Shown one piece after another: positions 53,921-64,000 of a DNA stretch of 64,000 nt. Under the pieces are notes generated by a model. The model saw nothing but the letters and a program-made list of their open reading frames with translations, ran no database searches and was not told the DNA's origin. Each line of letters opens with the position of its first letter. Position 1 is the stretch's first letter. A program made the position numbers and the translations under genes. Location: contig CM053326.1 in NCBI GenBank assembly GCA_028583605.1, positions 11,726,587-11,790,586 of the forward strand, read 5' to 3'. Source of the DNA: Dastarcus helophoroides (taxonomy: Eukaryota; Arthropoda; Insecta; Coleoptera; Bothrideridae).

Positions 53921-56900
53921 TACAGGGTGTCCTCGGTTTAAGTGCCTTAAATGAAACGGGTAATAAAAAAAAAACAATTTTAAGCAAAAAGGTTCCTATG
54001 AACATGTATCCGGAAACTCTTAATAAAAAAGATACAAGGTGTTGAAATTTCAATTAAAAAAAAAAAAGTTTTTACTTTTTCACCTTCAAGTTTTTTAAGA
54101 TATTTAAACCAAATTTTTCACACATGGTGTATGAATGAAGGATCACAAAATAAAATAAAACTAAGTTTCTATCTCAACCAGTGGTGAAGTTACGAGTAAT
54201 CTGTGATATTATTGTAGGAAAAACGTTGTACACCACTGGAGAAATTAAATAAAATACCTGTTTTGGGTAAAGTACTGTGATGAGCGACCAGCCGGTTGTG
54301 ACCATAACCAGTGATTGTATATAGTTTTTCAAAATTGTAGAATTTTGCTCATCTTTAAAAATTTTCGAAGAATAATTTACTTTCGATTTTCGGACCCAAT
54401 TTGTCTACGTTGTGTTTAAAATTATTTTATTCCAATAAATTATAACCCCAGTTCATAGAGTCGACAGGGAAGTGTTATCAAATTCAAACAACAATTGACC
54501 TCAACTTTTTATTACAATTGGTCAAAATATAAATCAACAAAATTTCAAGTTTGTGATTTTCAAGTGTTCTTAAACATAATACAACAAAATAAAAGTGAAC
54601 CTGTTTGTTTCAACTTGTTTAAATTTGTTGGACACAGATCTGAGAGAAATATTTCTTTAGAAAATTAAGAGAATTCATTAAGCACAAGTAATCTGACATT
54701 CTTTGACTAACTCTTTCGCTCGTATATGGTGCGTCGGTCATTAATTTCCAAAAAGTTTATTTTAACCCTAATAAGTGCAATGCTTTTCCCAGCTGGGCCA
54801 TTTAGTTTGTACTCGAAACCAAATGCAGCTAACTTTGTACCTGATTATCGGTGGGTGTTCGCTGGTTAGTTTGTACACAGAGGTTCTCAAACTATTTTCA
54901 GGTGTCTGTTTTATTCCCCAATTCTTTTGTGTTTTTGTCGCTTCTTAATTCAAGCATACTTCACATAGCATACAGTTTCCTGTTAAAGCTTTGAGCTAAC
55001 AATATCCAAAGGATAATGCTACGAGAAAATGGAGCTCAAGCTTGGAAATGAAGTTGCGATTTATCTTAATAAATCAAATTTAAAAATGTTGATTCAATCT
55101 TACAGATCTCTCGTTTTCTCACTCTTTCTTTCTTTCCTTTGTTAACTTGTTCCTTTGTTTGTTTTCTGTTTTTCTCATACCAAACTCAATCATTCGAACT
55201 CAAACCAGTGTCATAAAATAGACTAGAAATATTGTTCAGATTTCGTAGAAACTTTCTGAGCAGAATTTGCCCTTCTAACACTACATCTACTTCTACGGCT
55301 ACTGTTCTAATAGATGGGCGTTTTTCTGGCTTAGAAAGTGGCTTGACTTAGCACAAAAAAAAACATTTAAATTAAAATTAGAAACTGGCAAGAAGTTCTC
55401 ATTCCTTTCGTCAAAACATCTCCCTAACGAGAGCTGATGCTGATACTGCTCGTCCGCCTACGTTAGTAAATTTATGTTGACAGTAAATCTAGGCATGCGA
55501 CTATAGATTAGTAATTTTGCAAAAGCTTCCCGATCGCGACGCGGGGTGTTGTAATTCTCCGTAGTCTATATAGAAGAGTCCTTTTTTTCGGACTGTGTAA
55601 CCGATTAGGGGATCTACGGATAAGGCAGGCCGGGCAAATACGCCAAAACAGAGGCCAGGAGAGGTTACTTATGCCCCCAGTGTGTTCAGGCGTATGATCC
55701 CGAGGGGACGCAGCCAGAAGCTCACCTGCGTTTGGGGTTTTGCCTGTGTCTGGAAAGTTCTTCAGACAACCTTCTTACAACACCGGTTCCGGTTTTCCTT
55801 TTTTTTCCGTTTCGAGAACGTACAGTACATCATCAGCAAATCCTAATATAGATGTCTGCTGTCAGTTACTGAGCCTGCGGTGATGGGTGTTATCGATTTT
55901 TTGAACCCCTGGAAACTCAGCTTCCAACAGCAGAACATCGAAAAACGACCTTAAGAAAATAGAAGGTTTTCGAAGCAAATTTGCTTTATTGGTTTTCATC
56001 TTTTTTTCTTTCTGCTCTCTTTGTGTTTGTTTTTTTTCTCTCTCCCCTTTTTTTTGTAACTGAGACTGGTAGTTGCACCAGTCAGCGCTAGGGTACTTGG
56101 CCCTATAATAATTTTCTAACAACGACTTTCTCATTCATTCGGTTTGTTGTGGAATTTTTAAATTCCTTTCTCTTTTTTTTTGTGTACGCCCCCCAACCCC
56201 ATATTGATCAAAATTAGGAACAAGTATTTCTCAAATTTTAGGAAAAGTTAATTAAATCATATAAGAGCGAAAAACCATCAAATAAAATCATCGGACAATT
56301 TAAAATTTACTTGCCTATTTATCCCGTAGCAAACATCACACAAATGGCACTAGAACTTCACGTTGAACAGAAATAGAAATTGTTTTTTTTTTCATTCTCG
56401 TTAATTAGCACAACAGAAGCAGTTTTTAAAACTCCCGTATTTCGTACTCGTTTGCATAACTAGTTTCATCGAAGTTCCGTGTTTGACTATCTTAAAGTTG
56501 GTCTTTTTGTGTTTTATCTTCACGTCCCCCTACCCTTAATTTCTGGGAACCGAAAGACATCCTCTGCATCTCGCTAGAGGGCATGAGGATGCAGAATTTC
56601 TACTAATTTAAATATTTCTAATCCAAATTAACCCTTAAATAAATTTTGAAAAGGATTCTTAAAGTGCAAATCAAACTGCAAACCCATTTTGAATGATGTC
56701 GTCCCTTTATCTTGCAAGTTTTACTTCGATAATTGAAATTTAAATAACTTACAATTGTACGTGTTTATAAGGGCAGTTTTTTGAACGTAAAATTCCTCCA
56801 GTCTAACACCACATGGTCTTGCCGAGATATTTGCTACGGTCTCCGTTATCGGCACTTACCCTTATTTATTACTCTACTTTTCAGCAGTCCTTCAAAATAA

Positions 56901-57847
56901 CATGTTATTTTACTCAGTTTAGGTATCTGTGCTTGAAACAAACCAGGCCCAACAAATAACCCTTATCTAATTTGTGAACGCTAAGAAATTCTGTTTCTCA
57001 CGCAAAACGTTTTGTTACAAAGAATTTTATATAGTACAATATTTGTAGATTTAATATTTCCAAGAAAAATTGATTAAAATTCAATTAAATTAACAAACGA
57101 GGAAATAGAACAGTTTAGTAGAACTCGACTCACCACAGTACTTAATTTTGAATAAAAGTTATTTCTTGATATTTTTCCGCATTTGCCGCTGATTACGTTA
57201 TGTCGTTGGTTTTGGAAAAAAACATCACTCCCACTCGTATTTTCACTAGGGAAAGTCCCAAAAATTTAAATTCGGTCACAATAGTGACAAATATGAAAGA
57301 ACGTTAAGAGTCAACTTTATCCAATACTGTTAATTGATTTTATTTTATCCAGTGTCGTAGCCTCTTAAACTTACCCCTCTTTGTATTAGTCGGTGATTAT
57401 TTAAAGACCAGCATATATTCATTGTATTCGAACAGTTTCTATGTAAAACATAAGGTAGTAAATGCCAAAAAAATGTCAAGAAAGAACTTCTTCAGAATTA
57501 AACGCTTTATCCAAAAATTTTATTTTATTTCATTTTGTTTAGTGGCGTACTACTTTTTTTTCAAAACAATATCACAGATACCCGCAACTCCGCCACTGGT
57601 TAAGATAGAAACTTAATTTTATCTTATTTTATGACCCTTCATCTACACACCACGTGTGCAAAATTTAGTTTAAATAACTCTGAAAACTTGAAAATAAAAC
57701 AATAAAAACTTTTTTTTATTCAAATTTTAACACCTTGTATCTTTTTCATTAAGAGTTTCCGGATAGATGTTTATAGGAAACTTTTTCCTTAAAATTACTT
57801 TTTCCATCACGTGTTTCATTTAAGGCACTTAAACGGGGACACCCTGT
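53921..57847. mobile_element. 3.9-kb element with TIRs of about 300 bp and TA target
   Basis: The element is 53923-57845. The left end CAGGGTGTCCTCGGTTTAAG and the inverted right end (CAGGGTGTCCCCGTTTAAGT on the minus strand) agree for about 300 bp with small indels. Landmarks are AAATGAAAC, AAACTCTTAATAAAAAAGA / AAACTCTTAATGAAAAAGA, CACACATGGTGT / CACACGTGGTGT, and CCAGTGGTGAAGTTACG / CCAGTGGCGGAGTTGCG. TA flanks both ends (53921-53922 and 57846-57847). No transposase could be recognised in the 3.3-kb interior, so either a decayed gene or captured DNA lies there. The ends are reminiscent of the CAGTGTGTCC ends at 15810. Confidence 0.8.
54236..57545. other. Interior of the 3.9-kb TIR element, content unknown
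   Basis: A GC-richer patch at about 55480-55830 (CCGATCGCGACGCGGGGTG, AAGGCAGGCCGGGCAAATACG) stands out from the surroundings, as does CTCGCTAGAGGGCATGAGG near 56571. A minus-strand GFADDVLYVLET near 55815-55850 resembles a reverse transcriptase box but has no supporting motifs around it. Nothing else is recognised. Confidence 0.35.
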
Positions 57848-57879
57848 ATATTAATCAAACCGATATATCTATTTAACAA

Positions 57880-60300
57880 AAATTTTTTGTTAGCAGTTTT
57901 AGAAATTTGAACTACAAAATCGAAATATTAAAAAATAAATTGAAAGTTTTACCTCAAAAGTTTTACTTAACCCTCACCTCAAAATCTTTCGAATGTATTC
58001 CTTGGAACTTCGACTTTGTCTGAACATTTTGACTATCATCGATATTTCGTTTTGAAGTCAAATTTAAGAAAAATTAAAAGTATTGTTTTAAATTTGAATA
58101 AAAAATATTCCAAAACCTGAAAATTCTAAAAAGGTAAAATTTTGAAAAAACCAAAATTTACAACAAAAATTCTAAAAAAGGTAAAAATTTGACAAAAAAA
58201 GGCGAAATAAAAAGAAACGAAATCATACAAAATCGAAATATTGAAAGGTGTTAAAATTTTAGAGAAAACGTAATTTACAAAAAAATTGAAAATTTGGAGA
58301 TAAAGCCGAATTTTTATAAGAAAATTAAAACTTGTCCAAATGTTTAAACAAGTCGAAAATGTTGAAGTCAAAATTTTTAAATAAAGTCGAAATTTTGTAA
58401 AATGCAATTTTGAAAATGTCGAAATGTTCATGGAAAGTTAAAATGTTCCAAAAAAGGTTAAAATTAGAATTATAAAAAAAAACATATTGACCGAATCGGA
58501 TATTTTCAAAATTTGAAAATTAGAAAAAATGGCGAGATTTTCAAGAGTATTCGTATTTTTTTAAAAAAGTTTAAATTTTGGAAAGTAACCTCAAAATGGG
58601 CAAGATTTTGAAAAAATTTCGAGATTTAAAAAAGTACCTATGTAAACCAAAAATTAAAATTTTGAATAGTTGCAATTTTAAGAAAACATTTTTTAAAAGG
58701 TCGAAAAAAAATTTTCAAAAATAAAACTGAAAGATTTTGAAAAAATCGAAATTTTGAAAAAAAAATCGACATTTTGAGAAATTTTAAAAAATGGCGACTT
58801 TTTCAGAAAATTAAAGATAAATTAAGAATAATCGAAAACTTCAAAAAAGTCGACATTAAAAAAATATTGCAATTTAAAAATTAATCAAAGTTTTTAAAAA
58901 AAATTGAAATTTTTAACAACAAAATTTAAGTTTGCAAATATTCAGAAAAAGTAAAATGTTGAAAGGTTCCAACATTTGAAAAAGTCGAAATTTTGCAAAA
59001 AGCTTAGCTTACATATGAAACTTGTCATTTTTAATAAAAGTATAAAGTTTTCAAGAGCAGAAACTTTGAAGAAATTCAAAAAGTCAAGATTTTCAATAGG
59101 CCCACATTTGACTAAAAAAATCTAAACTTTGAAAAGCCGAAATTTTCAGAAAAATTAAACATTCTGAAAAAGTCTGAATTTTGAAAAATATTAAATTTCA
59201 AAAATAGTCAAACAAATTTTGAGAGAACTGAAAATTTGAAAAAAAAGTGGAAATTTTGATATGTCGAAATTAAAACATTGTCAAAATTTCAAAAATAGTC
59301 GAATTTCTCAAAAAAAACCAAATTTCTCAAAAAGGGTCGAACTAAGTAAAAAATCTATTAACTTAAAAAACTTAAAATTTCGAAGTCAAAATTTTGAAGA
59401 ATCTAAATTTGCAATATAAATCAAAAGCTGAGATAAAGTTGCAATTTTTAAAAAAAGGGTGAGTTTAAAAAAGTAGACATTTTAAAACGTGAAAATTTTC
59501 AAAAAAAAAATTTTAATTTTCAAAAGGTCAAAATTGTCACGAAAGAAAAGATGAAATTTTGAAAACACTCAAAACTTTTAAAAAATGGAATTCTTAATAA
59601 AGTATGTTCTTTAAAGAAAAGGCTAAATTTCAAAAAGATAAAATATTTAGAAATGTGTAAATTTAAAGGAAATGGAATAATTTGAAAGAGATTAAAATAG
59701 TTGAAGTCAGAATTTCGAGTAAAAGGTGCAAAAGGTCAACATTTTTAAAGAATGGAAAATATTTAAAAAATCAAAATTTTTAAAAAAGTCAAAAATAAAC
59801 CGATTCAAATTTTGAAGAAAGTCTAAAATTTCTAAAAAATCGATTTTTTTAAGTCACAACTTTGAAAAAAATATTTTTTAAATAGATGACAATTATGAAC
59901 AAGTTGAACTTTGAACATTGAGATTAAAAAAAAAGATTAAAGTTAATTTGTGGAAAGTGTTCAAAAGTTTCAAGAAAATCAAAAACTATTTTTGTAAAAG
60001 TCAATTTTCAAAAATAAAAATGAATTTTCTAAGTTATTTTTTTTTAAATTATTCGAATTATTGAAAGAAATGGAACATTTAAAAATAGCTGAAATTTTGC
60101 AAAAAGTCAAAATGTGAAAAACATTTTTAAAAAAGGCATCAATTATTACTAATATATGGGAAATTTTAGAACATTTTAATAATTGCATTCTTGACTAAAA
60201 TTGCACAAAAATTGCAATAACATTAAAAATGGTAAAAATTACAAAAATTGCAATCGTCAATAACATCCGGGCTTTACTTATAAGTTTTTCTTAATTTTAG
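57880..60300. repeat. Largest array of degenerate filler
   Basis: About 2.4 kb made almost entirely of short degenerate words (AAAGTCGAAATTTTGAAAAA and variants), A-rich on the plus strand, with spacing of about 15-25 bases and no clean period. No coding region is credible here. All open frames are by-products of the composition. Confidence 0.65.
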
Positions 60301-60327
60301 TCACTACTGAGATATCTTACTATTCCG

Positions 60328-60346
60328 CACTAGGTGGACACCCTGT
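60328..60346. repeat. Isolated transposon terminus
   Basis: GGTGGACACCCTGTATA matches the right end of the 3.9-kb TIR element (GGGGACACCCTGTATA), with no left partner nearby. A solo or truncated terminus. Confidence 0.45.
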
Positions 60347-61093
60347 ATAAAATAAATATTCAACATTTATTCCGCTTGTTTCTACTTATCATAAATTTAT
60401 TAGGAATACTTCGCTTTTTTCTCAAATTTTGTATTATCTACAACTTTTATTTATTTATTTTTTTAAATGTTGATTTTAAAAATCAAAATTTCGATATTAA
60501 TCGTTCTATTTTAGAAATTGAGGCTTTAGTCTTGAATTGATTTTCTGGAAATTTTACCCAGTATTTTTATGTTATATCTGAATTTTGATTTTATGTTTTT
60601 TACTTTTAATTTTATTTTAAAAAAAATACTTTAACCTCGCATAGTTATTTTCCCAAAATTTTGAATTTGTTTTTTCGGTGGATTTTGATTTTTATTTATT
60701 TTTTTATAACAACCTAAAAATTTCGACTTTAAGTTATAGGATTATTACAAAATTTCTACGAAATTCTGTTTTGGCTGAAAATGAAAATTTACTTTCGATC
60801 GCCATCCAGTTATTATGATTAAAGTGGGTAGGCAACATATTAATACAAAAAATGTGTCCAACGTGTATATAACATAACCTTAAATTTTAAATATGTACCA
60901 GTTCTTTAGTTTTTTTATGGCAGAAAAATTACTTTTAATAGATCGATAAACTATCAGCTTTTATTTAATAGACCCATAAAAGGTAAAAATCGAATACTGC
61001 AGCCACTTTCATATTTAAGTTCCTAGCCTTAATTTTGTAGAGTATTTTTATTGATCTTGTCTTTAAATATTTTTTAGTCACAACAAAGCCAAG

Positions 61094-62075
61094 ATGTCAA
61101 AAGTCGATTTAGGATATTTAGAAGAATGTGAGGATTGGCAGGTAGAAAGTAGACTATTTCCTAGCAAAGTAGGAGGAAAACCAGCTTGGCTTTGTCTTGA
61201 AAATTTGCCAACGTTTGAACAGCTCCAATGTAGAAAATGTTCACGACCCATGATATTCTTGTGCCAACTTTATGCCCCATTTGAAGAAGACGACGACAAT
61301 TTTCATCGGACGTTGTTCGTATTCATATGTCGACAGGCTGAATGTTGTGAGAGAAACAACGCAGACAATATTAAAGTCTTCAGAACTTCATTACCTCGTG
61401 TAAACAAGTTTTACCAAGCTGATCCGCCGCTGGAAGGTCCGGATCCTTCATTTTCAATAAATAAATGGGTTCAGCTTTGTGAACTGTGTGGCTGCCCTGG
61501 TGATAAAACTTGTAGCAAATGTAAAAAAGTAAATTATTGCTGTCGTGAACATCAAGTCATTGATTGGAAGTTACACAAATTAAAATGTAACGATTCGAAT
61601 GTGGGTGCTGAATCCCCATCTGTTAAACCTTATCTATTTTCACAGTGGGAGCTTATAATTGAGGCAGAAGAAATCCCTGTAGAAAAAGATGAAGAAAAAA
61701 AAGCAGCTGAGGAATATGAAAGGTTGGCCGCTGAAGGTAAAATAGGAACAATGGCTGATGCATCTGAACAAGAACTAGCAGAGTTAGCTCAAGTTGATAA
61801 AGATAAGATATTTACAAAATTTCAAAAGAGAATTTCATCAAATTCCGATCAGGTGCTTCGATATGAAAGAGGTGGTAAACCATTATGGATTGCTGAGAAA
61901 CCTATAGCGGATGTGGTATCCGGATTGTATTCACTGTGGGTCAAAGAGACAATTTGAATTTCAAATTATGCCTCAGATGTTAACTTTGTTAAAAGAAAAT
62001 GACTTGGACTGGGGTGTAATCGTCATCTATTCATGTACAAAAAGTTGTATACCTTCAGATAGGAATTATAGTTGA
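61094..62075 (+). CDS. PDCD2: Programmed cell death protein 2 (PDCD2/zfrp8), one frameshift
   Basis: Residues 1-276 or so are open from the ATG at 61094, which follows a good acceptor (TTTTTTAG at 61070-61077) and so probably a 5'-UTR intron. LFPSKVGGKPAWL (21-33), CRKC (46-49), a MYND zinc finger (C129-C165: LCELCGCPGDKTC, YCCREHQVIDWKLHKLKC) and KFQKRISSNSDQVLRYERGG with KPLWI belong to PDCD2, a cytosolic chaperone needed for small ribosomal subunit assembly (uS5/RPS2 binding). At about 61922 one extra G shifts the frame. The open frame ends at 61957, but the expected C-terminus (CIHCGSKRQFEFQIMPQML, LLKENDLDWGVIVIYSC) continues in the +1 frame to a TGA at 62073-62075. Total about 326 residues, near the family's usual length. 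A sequencing error or a recent mutation is more likely than an old pseudogene. Confidence 0.93.
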
Positions 62076-62151
62076 AGAATTTGTTTTCAAACAAGATGTG
62101 CATATAAGCTAATTTTTATATTATATATTTATATATTAAATTTTATTCATT

Positions 62152-62157
62152 AATAAA
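62152..62157 (+). terminator. Poly-A signal of PDCD2
   Basis: AATAAA lies 77 bases after the restored stop codon of PDCD2, in an A/T-rich 3' UTR. Confidence 0.6.
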
Positions 62158-62159
62158 AT

Positions 62160-62540
62160 TAGTTATTAGGGTAAATGTACGCCACATTTTGTAGCAGGGT
62201 TCAAATCATTACTTATTTCATTTCAGTTTTTGTCACCAAAAATTTATATCAATATCCATCAAAATTTTTAGAAAAAGACGGATATTTGAAAGTTTTTATC
62301 AACCCTTTCGCGACGTGCTATTTTCCTATTTTTAAGTATGCCCATAAGGTGGGCAATTTTCGAGGTTTATGGAATCGTATGCTCTTCGTCGTTACAGCAT
62401 ACATTTACCTGAAAAGTACGATAATCGGCGTCTCTACAAGAATATTGTACTAAATTAAAAATATAATTCGGATCAATACAGCCTTCGACTATTTGCCACA
62501 TTTTTTTAACAGGGAATATACGGTCTTCGGCGCGAAACCA
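62160..62540. other. Spacer after PDCD2, nothing recognised
   Basis: A 92-codon open frame (62175-62453) shows no motif. It contains a GC-richer patch (TTTCGCGACGTGC near 62306) of unknown origin. Confidence 0.35.
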
Positions 62541-63700
62541 AAATATTTTTTTGAGTTTGTTCTCAAAATTCCCAACTTAAAACTTCTACTTTTTTGTGTA
62601 AAATTTCGATTTCAAAACTAGAATTTATACTTATATTAAAAATTATCACTTTTTTTTCTTGAAATCCTAGGCTTTAACAAATTTGCTTTTTTCTTGAAAT
62701 TTAAATTCGAACTTGTATCAATTTTGATAAAACTCGAATATTTAATTTTTCCTGAAAAGTGTTAGATGAAATCGAAATTAAAAAAATTTGAATCAATAAA
62801 TTCAGTTTGTTTATTTCGAAATTTTGAATAAACTCCAAATTTTTTCTCGATGTTTCGAATTAAAGCTCGAAATATAAAATTAATTTTATTTGCGAAATTT
62901 TATAATTAAAATATAAATTTCGACAATGTAGTAAATATTTTGGGCAAAAATTCCAACTTTTTAATTAAAATGGATGGAATTATTGAGGGAAAAAGTGGAG
63001 GGTCCTAGAAGAAAAAGAGGAAGTAGTTAAGTGCTTCTAAACTTAAGTTTCCTACAAGAAAATTAAGATTTTGAGATCAACAACAGCATTTTCCAAAAAA
63101 CGTCGAAATTTCCACATCTAAGGCGAATTTTTAGGAAAAAAGATAAAAACTTTTCAAACTTATCCAAAACTTCTCCGTAAAAATGGACATTTAAGAAAAT
63201 ATTAATTTTAGAAAAAAATATCCAGTTTTAACAAGAATTGCTGGATAGAAAAAAAATGTTCTAGTTTAAACCCAAAGTTGAGACAAAAAAGAACATATTT
63301 TCACAAGAAATTAAATTTGGACTTTCAAACAGAAAAAAATTCGCAATTTTAATATTAAATAAAGGCTAAAGCTAGAAAAAAAACTTAAACTTTCAGAAAA
63401 ATAAATATAAATAATATAATAAATAAATATGTAAAAATTGAAAGTTTGAACTAGAGAAGGCCTTCATTTCAAGTTTACCTTTGAAGTTTCAACATAATTT
63501 TCAATATTCGACTTTAAACGCCAATATTTTACTTTTTGTCTTGAAACTTCAATATTTGAAAATCCTAGTTTCTAAATCAAATTGCAGGTATGTGGATTTT
63601 AGCCTAAATGTTTGAGAAAAATCAAAATCTTAATGTTAATTTAAACAATTAATTTAGGGAAGCCATTCCATTCAGATTTTTAATGTACACAAAAAAGATT
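62540..63700. repeat. Degenerate filler, mixed orientation
   Basis: The T-rich version (62540-62960) changes to the A-rich version (about 63060-63420). Same words as the 57880-60300 array. No gene was seen up to the window end at 64000. Confidence 0.45.
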
Positions 63701-64000
63701 GCAATCAGAGTCGAAATTTCGAGTGAACCTATACTCTGTTCATCCGACAGACATAGTTAGGCCACTCCCATAAACAAAAAGCCATATTTGAATAAATTAT
63801 TTCTATTAATTGTACTTGAAATCACACATGCCGAAATACCTCGTTAGTAACATTGACTTAAAATGATAAAACCAAGTTTTGGTTTTCATGCTACTTGGTT
63901 ATAAAACAGTGGCTTGAAGGATTCTTCGTACAAGGGAAATTGTCTTATAATTCTACACAAAGAACCAGAGGGCTGTTTTGTTGAAGATGGTTTCTTGTGG

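Noticed and set aside
55815..55850. Minus-strand GFADDVLYVLET resembling a reverse transcriptase catalytic box
   Set aside because: No other RT motif was found within several hundred bases in any minus frame. The upstream open frame (56134-55862) is low-complexity and lysine/glutamine-rich, so chance is likely.
58126..60540. Several 60-100-codon open frames in the filler arrays
   Set aside because: They consist of Phe, Ile, Lys, Leu and Asn produced by TTT/AAA-rich composition and have no protein character.
62175..62453. 92-codon open frame after PDCD2
   Set aside because: No motif, poor context and no splice or poly-A support. It starts in the 3' flank of PDCD2.
1..64000. CRISPR arrays, operons, ribosome binding sites, tRNA or rRNA genes
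   Set aside because: The sequence is eukaryotic and no regular spacer-repeat array, cloverleaf or rRNA segment was noticed. A tRNA or Rfam scan would be needed to exclude short RNAs.

Overview
The window is AT-rich eukaryotic DNA, almost certainly from an insect or a close arthropod relative. It has GT-AG introns (one of only 52 bp), an insect-type acid sphingomyelinase gene, an intronless PDCD2-type coding region, and a dense mix of insect transposon families: mariner, Tc1, pogo/Tigger, hAT, Jockey- and CR1-like LINEs, and Penelope-like elements. I saw no operon, CRISPR array, tRNA or rRNA gene. Two host genes are supported, and most of the rest is layered transposon debris.

Host gene 1 (minus strand, about 37.65 kb down to 4.1 kb, running off the left edge) encodes an acid sphingomyelinase-like protein. 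In order of transcription it has a start codon split from a signal-peptide exon by a 52-bp intron (37533-37648), an N-terminal exon (25596-25717), saposin-domain exons (14839-14881, 14612-14781), the saposin end and linker (5632-5759), and the start of the metallophosphatase domain (4340-4491, 4114-4192). The rest of the catalytic domain was not found and should lie beyond position 1. Its introns hold nearly all the transposons between 2.9 and 37 kb. Host gene 2 (plus strand, 61094-62075) is PDCD2/zfrp8, with one apparent +1 frameshift near its C-terminus.

Layout. 1-2600: LINE split by a hAT element. 2913-3527: Tigger MITE. 4.1-5.8 kb: sphingomyelinase exons with a palindromic MITE between. 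7.5-10.6 kb: nearly full-length dead LINE. 10.7-11.9 kb: transposon-like coding debris and a pogo fragment. 12.5-12.9 kb: Tigger MITE. 14.0-14.5 kb: Penelope copy. 15.16-25.50 kb: at least four layers of nested transposons (palindromic MITE, then a long-TIR element holding two further elements, one of which holds a mariner and the other a Penelope-tail palindrome). 26.6-28.3 kb: diverged filler and shared repeats. 29.75-31.73 kb: second mariner. 32-39.5 kb: mostly empty AT-rich intron and flank. 40.0-44.26 kb: CR1-like LINE with a hAT in ORF1. 44.7-45.3 kb: Tc1 remnant holding a Penelope-tail palindrome. 45.7-53.1 kb: one Jockey LINE split by a 3.7-kb hAT, an 0.84-kb insertion and a Penelope tail. 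53.9-57.8 kb: 3.9-kb element with about 300-bp TIRs. 57.9-60.3 kb and 62.5-63.7 kb: arrays of a degenerate filler sequence.

The most interesting signal is a compact hammerhead-ribozyme-like fold conserved in the Penelope-type tails, with compensatory changes between copies. Next are the datable nest at 15-25 kb, three hAT insertions each inside a different LINE (two with perfect 8-bp target duplications), and the unexplained filler sequence.
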